A stretch of 64,000 nt of DNA, taken from contig NZ_CAJXNN010000001.1 of NCBI RefSeq assembly GCF_913057115.1, forward strand, positions 150,441 to 214,440, written 5' to 3'. Shown piece after piece: positions 57,889 to 64,000 of the stretch (its first letter is position 1; the number at the start of each line of letters is the position of its first letter). The position numbers and the translations under genes were made by a program. Below the pieces are notes generated by a model. That model saw nothing but the letters and a program-made list of their open reading frames with translations. It did not search any database and was not told the DNA's origin. The stretch comes from an uncultured Roseovarius sp. Its GTDB lineage: Bacteria > Pseudomonadota > Alphaproteobacteria > Rhodobacterales > Rhodobacteraceae.

Positions 57889-58710
57889 TTATCGGCGCGC
57901 GTTCCAGCTGTTCGAGGCATATTGGCGGGTATAGAACTCTCCCATGAGCCCCAGCATTAGCAATGCGATCCCGACATATAGCGGATATTCCCAAGAGGAA
58001 TTGCGCGGGAAGTAATTGACGAAGGCGAATCCACGGCATTGGTCAATCGCATGGAAAAGCGGGTTCCAGTCAAACATGGCCAACATCGTCGGGGGCAGAG
58101 AATTGGCCACGAACATCTTGCCTGATGCAATCATGTTGGCCCGTTGATAGACAGTTGTGAAAATCTCAACGAAGGTCGGGAACCATGGTTTGATCGCCAA
58201 GAGGCAAAGGCCGATCGCCAACCCCGTGAACCAGCCAAGCAACAACATCGAAAAGGCGGCAATGGGTTGGTCCACCTCAAAGGGCGTGAAAGCCACGTGG
58301 TAGACGAACAAAATCACGAAAAGGGACAAAACCTGGATATAGAGCGATCCAAGGGCGGCTGACGCAATGGAGATTATGGTGTTCATCGGTGCATGTTGCA
58401 TCATCGCCGATGATGGCCCTTCTGCCCCGACGACCGCGCTGAGGCATTTTACGTGCGTCAAGAAAAGGAAGATGCCTGACATCAGGTAAAGCAGGAAATC
58501 ACCACGCAGTCGCGCACCCTTGAGGCCAAGCACCGAGAACATGACGTAGAAGGCCAAGACGAAAATGATCGCCTGCATCATGTTGCTTCCGAGGGCCCAA
58601 AGCGCGTTGCCATGAGATTTGCGCACGCTCCGCACTGTCGCGTGATAAACCAATTCGATCATCGCGACGGCGGAGTGGATCTTGGATCTCGGCCTTAGGT
58701 TCTGGAACAT
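57889..58710 (-). CDS. Polysaccharide-export ABC transporter permease (KpsM/Wzm-like)
   Basis: 273 residues, about six membrane helices of the ABC-2 export type. IYHATVRSVRKSHGNALW-like N-terminal cytosolic helix (AMIELVYHATVRSVRKSH), then MMQAIIFVLAFYVMFSVLGL, and FDWNPLFHAIDQCRGFAFVNY in the late loop, typical of capsule and O-antigen exporters. No ATPase partner is adjacent. ATG 58710 (MFQNLRP) is chosen; the frame runs to 58848. Faces a capsule-type gene group on the other strand. Confidence 0.82.
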   Translation of the reverse strand: MFQNLRPRSKIHSAVAMIELVYHATVRSVRKSHGNALWALGSNMMQAIIFVLAFYVMFSVLGLKGARLRGDFLLYLMSGIFLFLTHVKCLSAVVGAEGPSSAMMQHAPMNTIISIASAALGSLYIQVLSLFVILFVYHVAFTPFEVDQPIAAFSMLLLGWFTGLAIGLCLLAIKPWFPTFVEIFTTVYQRANMIASGKMFVANSLPPTMLAMFDWNPLFHAIDQCRGFAFVNYFPRNSSWEYPLYVGIALLMLGLMGEFYTRQYASNSWNARR

Positions 58711-58847
58711 GTCCGTTTCTGCCCGGCTGCCTGTTGGATTTGTTGCACGGATTTCTTGCTGTCCCGTTACCCAAGTAGCATAAGGGGCGGCGACTAATCT
58801 CGCAATACGTGCGGCAACAACAGGCGCACCTAATTCGGAGAGTGACA

Positions 58848-59645
58848 TTGGACTACGAGAAACTGGTGACCGTGATGCGCCGTTTGGCCCTTGGGGCAGG
58901 CGAAAGGATCATGGAAATCTACAATGCAGATGATTTCGACGTGAAAACAAAATCTGACGACAGTCCGGTGACCGAAGCCGATGAAGCCGCCGATGCCCTG
59001 ATCTCGGCAGGTCTTCGCGAGGCGTTTCCCGATGTCCTGCTGATCACCGAGGAGCAGGCCAGTTCGCACAGCATGACCGGCGATACCTTTCTGATTGTTG
59101 ATCCGCTGGATGGCACCAAGGAGTTCATCAACCGGCGTGGCGATTTCACCGTCAACATCGCATACGTGGAAAACGGCGTGCCGACGCGTGGCGTGGTCTA
59201 TGCCCCGGCACGTGACCGGATGTTCATGACCTTGGCGGATGGTCGTGCCGCAGAAGAGGTGGCCCCCTTTATCGCCGAAACCATGGGTGAGGTCACACCG
59301 ATCAAGGTGTCCCAGGCTGACAACAGCGCGCTCATGGTGGTGGCGAGCAAATCGCACCGCGATCAAGCCACCGAGGACTACATCAACAAATATGCCGTGA
59401 AGGACATGAAAAGCGCGGGGTCATCGCTCAAGTTCTGTTTGATCGCGACCGGAGAGGCGGATGTGTACCCGCGTGTTGGCCGGACGATGGAATGGGATAC
59501 CGCCGCTGGCCATGCCGTATTGCATGGTGCCGGAGGGCAGGTCGTGCGTTTCGACGATCATGCACCGCTGACCTATGGCAAGGAGGGCTATGCCAACCCA
59601 TTCTTTATTGCCTATTCACCCTCGGTCGAGTTGAAGTCCGCGTGA
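58848..59645 (+). CDS. cysQ: 3'(2'),5'-bisphosphate nucleotidase CysQ (inositol-monophosphatase family)
   Basis: 265 residues if TTG 58848 is used: GGAG lies 7 bases before it and the protein then begins LDYEKLVTVM. A GTG at 58842 is too close to the GGAG. Metal sites are in TEEQ, DPLDGTKEFINRRGDFTVNIA and MEWDTAAGHAVLHGAGG. CysQ removes PAP, the by-product of PAPS-dependent sulfation. Coupled to kdsB by a 1-base overlap (TGATG). Confidence 0.88.
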   Translation: MDYEKLVTVMRRLALGAGERIMEIYNADDFDVKTKSDDSPVTEADEAADALISAGLREAFPDVLLITEEQASSHSMTGDTFLIVDPLDGTKEFINRRGDFTVNIAYVENGVPTRGVVYAPARDRMFMTLADGRAAEEVAPFIAETMGEVTPIKVSQADNSALMVVASKSHRDQATEDYINKYAVKDMKSAGSSLKFCLIATGEADVYPRVGRTMEWDTAAGHAVLHGAGGQVVRFDDHAPLTYGKEGYANPFFIAYSPSVELKSA

Positions 59646-60445
59646 TGTCGGTTCTGGTTGTCATACCCGCCCGCTTCGCGTCGTCGCGCTATCCCGGCAA
59701 ACCCTTGGCGGAACTGCGGGGTGCCACCGGTGAGTCAAAGAGCCTGATCCGCCGTTCATGGGAGGCAGCGCAGGGTGTCGAGGGTGTGGATCGGGTGGTT
59801 GTGGCCACGGATGATGACCGCATCAAAACCGCATGCGAGGCCTTTGGTGCCGATGTTGTGATGACCTCGGAGACCTGCGCCAATGGCACGGAACGCTGCG
59901 CGGAGGCGCATGAGGCGCTGGGCGGTGGCTACGAGATCGTGGTGAACCTTCAGGGCGATGCACCTTTGACGCCGCATTGGTTTATCGAAGATTTGGTCAA
60001 GGGCCTGCGCGCTGATGCGCAAGCGGACGTCGCCACGCCTGTTTTGCGTTGTGACGGGCGAGCCCTGAACGGGTTTTTGGATGATCGTGCCAATGGTCGT
60101 GTTGGCGGAACGACAGCCGTGTTCGGGACCGGGGGCCATGCGCTATATTTCTCGAAAGAGGTCATCCCCTATACCGGATCGCGGTATGAGGACTCCGACG
60201 ATACACCCGTCTTTCACCATGTGGGTGTTTATGCCTATCGCCCCGAGGCACTCGCCACCTATCCTTCGTGGGATGCCGGGCCGCTGGAAACTCTAGAAGG
60301 CTTGGAACAGTTGCGGTTTCTCGAAAGCGGACGGCGCATTCTCTGCGTCGAAGTACAATCGCGCGGGCGACAGTTCTGGGAGTTGAACAACCCAGAGGAT
60401 GTACCGCGGCTGGAAGACATGATGTCAGAGATGGGAATGCCCTGA
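59645..60445 (+). CDS. kdsB: 3-deoxy-manno-octulosonate cytidylyltransferase
   Basis: 266 residues. Activates Kdo with CTP for lipopolysaccharide or capsule. VVIPARFASSRYPGKPLAELRG (nucleotide-binding), VATDDDRI, VNLQGDAPLTPHWF and FHHVGVYAYRPEAL fit the family. A KpsM-type exporter nearby makes a Kdo-containing capsule plausible. Ends 143 bp before galU; a promoter is expected in that gap. Confidence 0.92.
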   Translation: MSVLVVIPARFASSRYPGKPLAELRGATGESKSLIRRSWEAAQGVEGVDRVVVATDDDRIKTACEAFGADVVMTSETCANGTERCAEAHEALGGGYEIVVNLQGDAPLTPHWFIEDLVKGLRADAQADVATPVLRCDGRALNGFLDDRANGRVGGTTAVFGTGGHALYFSKEVIPYTGSRYEDSDDTPVFHHVGVYAYRPEALATYPSWDAGPLETLEGLEQLRFLESGRRILCVEVQSRGRQFWELNNPEDVPRLEDMMSEMGMP

Positions 60446-60552
60446 GCGCCGTCAAATTTCGTGGCGAAAGGGCAAGTGTTCTTAAAAATGTGGCCACGTT
60501 GGCCCAATTTTCTTCACCTTTTCCGGCTAATCGGTAAAAGTGGATAAAAAAG

Positions 60553-60570
60553 TTCACTGGTAACCGTGAA
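60553..60570. promoter_or_regulatory. Operator-like palindrome upstream of galU
   Basis: TTCACTGGTAACCGTGAA is a near-perfect 18-bp inverted repeat (one mismatched pair) 18 bp before the galU ATG. It overlaps the expected transcription-start area. Regulator unknown. Confidence 0.35.
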
Positions 60571-60588
60571 GTTGTGAGGAGCAGGTAA

Positions 60589-61482
60589 ATGAGAAACAAG
60601 GTCACGAAAGCGATCTTTCCCGTCGCAGGGTTGGGGACCCGGTTTTTGCCGGCGACCAAATCTGTGCCCAAGGAAATCATGACGCTGGTCGACCGCCCAT
60701 TGGTGCAATACGCCATTGACGAAGCGCGTGAGGCAGGCATCAAGGAATTCATCTTCGTCACCTCGCGCGGCAAGGGCGCGCTTGAGGATTATTTCGACAA
60801 CGCTCCTCAGCTTGAACAAGAGCTTCGCAAGAAAGGTAAGGATGACCTTCTTGAGGTTTTGAAAAACACCAACATGGATAGTGGTGAGGTCGCCTATATG
60901 CGGCAACACAAACCGCTTGGGCTTGGGCACGCGGTGTGGTGCGCGCGGCGCTTGATCGCGAATGAACCCTTCGCGGTGATCCTGCCGGACGATGTGATCG
61001 CGGCCGAGAAATCCTGCCTTGCGCAGATGGTCGAGGCTTTCGAAGACACCCAAAGCAACATGGTGGCCGCCATGGAGGTGCCCGAGGACAAGGCATCGGC
61101 CTATGGCATTCTGGACATCAAGGAAGACATGGGGCGGATCGTGTCGACCAAGGGCATGGTGGAAAAGCCCCAAGCCGGATCGGCTCCCTCCAACCTTGCG
61201 GTCATCGGGCGGTATATCCTGACGCCGCAAATCCTGCGGAACCTCAACAAGAAAAAGACCGGCGCAGGCGGTGAAATCCAATTGACCGACGCCATCGACG
61301 AAGCCCGCGAAAGCGGCGAGGAAGTCTATGGTTATCGCTTCGAGGGGCAGCGCTTTGATTGCGGCTCGAAAGCGGGCTTCCTTCAGGCCACGGTTTCTTT
61401 TGCCTTGGGCCGCGATGACCTGCGGGATGACCTTTGGTCCTACCTCAATGACGTGGTGCATGCCCGCAAGGCAGCGCAATAA
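60589..61482 (+). CDS. galU: UTP-glucose-1-phosphate uridylyltransferase
   Basis: 297 residues. Makes UDP-glucose for glycan synthesis. VAGLGTRFLPATKSVPKEIMTLVDRPLVQYAIDEA, GLGHAVWCARRLI, and ILPDDVIAAEKS are diagnostic. ATG 60589 follows GAGGAG. Heads the following glycosyltransferase group. Confidence 0.95.
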   Translation: MRNKVTKAIFPVAGLGTRFLPATKSVPKEIMTLVDRPLVQYAIDEAREAGIKEFIFVTSRGKGALEDYFDNAPQLEQELRKKGKDDLLEVLKNTNMDSGEVAYMRQHKPLGLGHAVWCARRLIANEPFAVILPDDVIAAEKSCLAQMVEAFEDTQSNMVAAMEVPEDKASAYGILDIKEDMGRIVSTKGMVEKPQAGSAPSNLAVIGRYILTPQILRNLNKKKTGAGGEIQLTDAIDEARESGEEVYGYRFEGQRFDCGSKAGFLQATVSFALGRDDLRDDLWSYLNDVVHARKAAQ

Positions 61483-61564
61483 GCGCCGTCAGGTGCTTGG
61501 TGCATCGCCCGCCGTGCGTTAGGAATTGAACCGTGACACGGCGGATGGCTGAACGCGGGCGCCC

Positions 61565-62587
61565 ATGAACCAGCTTAACGATGCGATAATGGCTTACAGG
61601 CTGCGGTGGAAACGCCGCCGCCTGTTGTTCAGGGCCTTGCGCAAACGCCAGCAGTTGCGTGGTGTGGTCAATAGAACGGATCAGATTGCCAAGGGCGATA
61701 TTCTGGGGGCCGTGACCGTTCGCAACGAAATTGTGCGGCTGCCACATTTCTTGGATCACCACAGGCGATTGGGTGTGGCGCATTTTCTGTTCGTGGATAA
61801 CGCCAGCGATGACGGCACACGCGAATACCTGTCCGATCAGCCCGACGTATCGCTTTGGACCACGCGCCACAGTTACAAGCTGTCACGATTTGGCATGGAT
61901 TGGCTGACCGCGCTGCAGGCGCGATATGCCCATGGGCATTGGTGCCTGACATTGGATGCCGATGAAATCTTCATCTATCCGCATCATGATACACGCCCCC
62001 TGCCCGCCCTGACCGAGTGGTTGGAACGGAATGAGCGCGGGTCGTTCGGTGCTCTGATGCTGGATATGTATCCCAAAGGCCGGTTGAGCACGCATCCCTA
62101 TCAGCCCGGGGACGACCCATTCCACCAACTGTGTTGGTTCGATGGCGGCAACTACATGATCCAGCGAAAACCGGATTTGCAGAACCTGTGGATTCAAGGC
62201 GGCGTGCGGGCCCGGTGCTTTTTCGCAGATCAGCCGCGCCGCGCCCCGACCATGGGGAAGATCCCGCTGGTCAAATGGAACCGGCGGTTCGCATATGTGA
62301 GCTCCACGCATTCATTGCTGCCGCGGCGCTTGAACCATGTCTACGCCGATGACGGGGGCGAGATCGCCTCGGGCATTCTGCTGCACAGCAAGTTCCTGAA
62401 TGTGATCGTCGACAAATCCGCCGAGGAAAAATCACGGCGTGAGCATTTCGCCAATAGCGATCTTTACGAGGCGTACTACGACCGCCTGATCGACGACCCC
62501 GACTTGTGGTCCCGTACCTCCACCAAATTCATAAGCTGGCGACAACTTGAGGCCATGGGTTTGATGTCAAAAGGAAATTGGATTTGA
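61565..62587 (+). CDS. Family 2-like glycosyltransferase, first of a tandem pair
   Basis: 340 residues. TVRNEIVRLPHFLDHHRRLGV and FVDNASDDGTREYL form the GT-A nucleotide-binding part, DADEIFIYP supplies the DxD metal site, and the C-terminus is GLMSKGNWI. It resembles the glyco_tranf_2_4 group. A basic N-terminal 40-residue stretch precedes the fold; no membrane segment is seen. Very similar in plan to the gene at 62722. Likely adds sugars to the surface glycan. Confidence 0.82.
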   Translation: MNQLNDAIMAYRLRWKRRRLLFRALRKRQQLRGVVNRTDQIAKGDILGAVTVRNEIVRLPHFLDHHRRLGVAHFLFVDNASDDGTREYLSDQPDVSLWTTRHSYKLSRFGMDWLTALQARYAHGHWCLTLDADEIFIYPHHDTRPLPALTEWLERNERGSFGALMLDMYPKGRLSTHPYQPGDDPFHQLCWFDGGNYMIQRKPDLQNLWIQGGVRARCFFADQPRRAPTMGKIPLVKWNRRFAYVSSTHSLLPRRLNHVYADDGGEIASGILLHSKFLNVIVDKSAEEKSRREHFANSDLYEAYYDRLIDDPDLWSRTSTKFISWRQLEAMGLMSKGNWI

Positions 62588-62721
62588 CCATCGGGCGTTT
62601 CAAAACGATAAACAATATCAACCTTGAGGCCGGTTTGTTTTCTGACAAGCACAAGAATGTGTTAAGGTCCAAGCGGGTAAAGTCGAGCATGCCAAACGAT
62701 AAACGAAAAAGGAATTAACCG
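62588..62721. other. 134-bp gap between tandem glycosyltransferases
   Basis: AT-richer than its surroundings; contains AAACGATAAAC twice (62603-62613 and 62694-62704), the second just before the GTG start's AAAGGA site. No terminator. It may carry a separate promoter for the second gene. Confidence 0.35.
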
Positions 62722-63732
62722 GTGCGGCCGTTGCAATCATATCGCATGCGGCTCAAGCGCAAGCGCGCCAAGCTGCGGGCTTGGCGCAAGCATTTCTCGT
62801 TGCTGCCAGTCAAGGACCGCACGGCGCGCATACGCCCCGGTGACGTGCTGCTGTTTTCCACCTTTCGCGACGAATATGTGCGCCTGCCATATTTCATGAA
62901 GTATTACCGCGACCTTGGCGTGTCGCATTTCATCATGGTCGACAACGATAGCCAAGATGGCGGGCGTGAGTATCTGGCTGCACAGGAGGATGTTTCACTC
63001 TGGACCACCAAGGCAAGCTACAAGAACGCCCGGTTCGGGGTTGATTGGCTGAACTGGTTGCAGGGAAAGTATGGCCATGGTCACTGGACTCTTGTTGTCG
63101 ACCCGGACGAATTCTTCATCTATCCCTTCTGCGACACGCGGCCGATCCGGGCGCTGACGGATTGGTTGGACACCTCGCAAGTACGGTCCTTCGGCGCGAT
63201 GCTCTTGGATATGTATCCAAAAGGTCGGATTGATGCGGTCCCCTATCAGCTTGGGCAAGACCCGCTTGAGATTGCATCCTGGTTCGACCCGGGCAACTAC
63301 GTGATCGAGAAAAACAAGGCCTTCGGCAATCTGTGGATTCAAGGTGGGCCCAGGGCAAGGGTGTTCTTTCGCGACAACCCGAAAAAGGCCCCCGCGTTGA
63401 ACAAGACGCCCTTGGTCAAATGGGACAAGCGCAATGCCTATGTCAGTTCGACCCACATGCTTTTGCCGCGTGGCCTGAACCTGACCTATGACCAATGGGG
63501 CGGTGAGAAAGCCAGCGGTATCCTGCTTCACGCCAAGTTTCTGGATACCTTCACCGCCAAGGCCGAAGAGGAATTGCAGCGCGGACAACATTATTCGGCA
63601 AGCTTGGAATACAAGGCCTATGCCGATAGCCTGCGCGATAATCCCGACCTTTGGTGCAAATGGTCGGAGAAATATATAAACTGGCGCCAGTTGGAAATTC
63701 TTGGGCTGATGTCCAAGGGAAACTGGGCCTGA
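62722..63732 (+). CDS. Family 2-like glycosyltransferase, second of a tandem pair
   Basis: 336 residues from GTG 62722, with AAAGGA 8 bases upstream; an in-frame ATG 62746 is the alternative. STFRDEYVRLPYFMKYYRDLGV, MVDNDSQDGGREYL, DPDEFFIYP (metal site DPD instead of DAD) and the terminal GLMSKGNWA parallel the first copy. The two probably arose by tandem duplication and may add related sugars. Confidence 0.82.
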   Translation: MRPLQSYRMRLKRKRAKLRAWRKHFSLLPVKDRTARIRPGDVLLFSTFRDEYVRLPYFMKYYRDLGVSHFIMVDNDSQDGGREYLAAQEDVSLWTTKASYKNARFGVDWLNWLQGKYGHGHWTLVVDPDEFFIYPFCDTRPIRALTDWLDTSQVRSFGAMLLDMYPKGRIDAVPYQLGQDPLEIASWFDPGNYVIEKNKAFGNLWIQGGPRARVFFRDNPKKAPALNKTPLVKWDKRNAYVSSTHMLLPRGLNLTYDQWGGEKASGILLHAKFLDTFTAKAEEELQRGQHYSASLEYKAYADSLRDNPDLWCKWSEKYINWRQLEILGLMSKGNWA

Positions 63733-63749
63733 GGAAAGGGCAGATACGG

Positions 63750-64000
63750 GTGAGTGTCGGGATCATCATGCTGGTGCATACGGCCTTTGACAGGGCCGAG
63801 CAGGTTGCACGCCATTGGGCGGCGGCCGGTTGTCCGCTGGTGATCCATGCCGACAAAGGCGTTCCGAAACCCGCCTATGACGCCTTCAAGAAATCCCTGT
63901 CGGATTTGCCGGCTGTGCGGTTTTCCAAGCGCCATCGCTGCGAGTGGGGAACTTGGGGCCTTGTGGCGGCGACGCAAGGCGCAGCGGAGTTGATGTTGAA
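63750..64000 (+). CDS. Branch-type glycosyltransferase, 5' part (runs off the right edge)
   Basis: First 83 residues from GTG 63750: IIMLVHTAFDRAEQVARHW, LVIHADKGV and RCEWGTWGLVAATQGAAE. These align with the N-terminus of the 18316 protein (FILLCHKD, IHFDARA, CGWGEWSLVQATL), placing it in the Core-2/I-branching family. The remainder, including the catalytic part, is outside the window. It follows the second GT2 gene by 17 bp, so it is co-transcribed. Confidence 0.72.
   Translation, partial: MSVGIIMLVHTAFDRAEQVARHWAAAGCPLVIHADKGVPKPAYDAFKKSLSDLPAVRFSKRHRCEWGTWGLVAATQGAAELML

Noticed and set aside
58809-58847. Upstream start for cysQ (MRQQQAHLIRR)
   Set aside because: No ribosome site precedes it, and the GGAG lies downstream, at the right distance for TTG 58848.

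Overview
The window looks like chromosomal DNA from a marine alphaproteobacterium of the Rhodobacteraceae (Roseobacter group). The support is the strongly GC-rich coding, the malyl-CoA lyase very close to the Rhodobacter protein as I recall it, the DgcN/DgcA D-glutamate pair, the complete HutF/HutG-type histidine pathway, the lspA-DUF3035-M16-M16 block, the alphaproteobacterial sigma-32 promoter form before dnaK, and several Roseobacter-like dispersed palindromes. No rRNA, tRNA, CRISPR array, insertion sequence or prophage gene was seen.

Layout. 1-4 kb: end of a polyamine-type ABC transporter operon with an amine-oxidoreductase-like flavoprotein. 4-8 kb: an EamA exporter, the methionine sulfoxide reductases msrB-msrA, small conserved genes and a lipoprotein esterase. 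7.4-11.7 kb: a D-amino-acid block (dgcN, dgcA, a D-amino-acid transaminase) with an MFS transporter. 12-17 kb: malyl-CoA lyase, an OmpA-like lipoprotein, an AraC/MGMT fusion, nth, an adenosine/sugar kinase, and a solitary PstB-like ATPase with a candidate Pho box. 17.3-19.9 kb: a divergent sulfotransferase and Branch-type glycosyltransferase. 20.3-28.6 kb: hutI-hutH-hutG-hutU plus two unrelated genes in one overlapping operon, divergent from hutF-hutC across a HutC-like operator. 28.6-38 kb: transporter, HU, amn, small enzymes, and a TPP-riboswitch-controlled thiM-thiE-thiD operon. 36.6-45.3 kb: rsmB, a heparinase-fold protein, purH, lspA, a DUF3035 lipoprotein and an M16 peptidase pair. 45-57 kb: a chromosome-maintenance region with gyrB, recF, dnaN, dnaA, rpsT, dnaJ and dnaK. 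57.2-64 kb: alkB, then a surface-polysaccharide region (KpsM-like permease, cysQ, kdsB, galU, two tandem GT2 enzymes and the start of a second Branch-type enzyme).

How the parts fit. The two polysaccharide loci are linked by homologous Branch-type enzymes and by chemistry: a PAPS-dependent sulfotransferase releases PAP, which CysQ-type phosphatases remove. This suggests, as inference, a sulfated surface glycan. The hut genes convert histidine to glutamate. The dgc genes handle D-glutamate. The thi genes salvage thiamine pieces.

The least explained material is non-coding. There is a pair of mirror-image arrays of CGTACG-centred palindromes 10 kb apart. Two AGCGTTTC-ended palindromic elements sit exactly between convergent stop codons. 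A 21-bp perfect inverted repeat brackets about 100 bp, and a hairpin-bearing mini-ORF is spliced between two permease genes. Base counts on sampled lines suggest that G/C strand asymmetry reverses across the window, consistent with an origin of replication near the dnaA-gyrB region.
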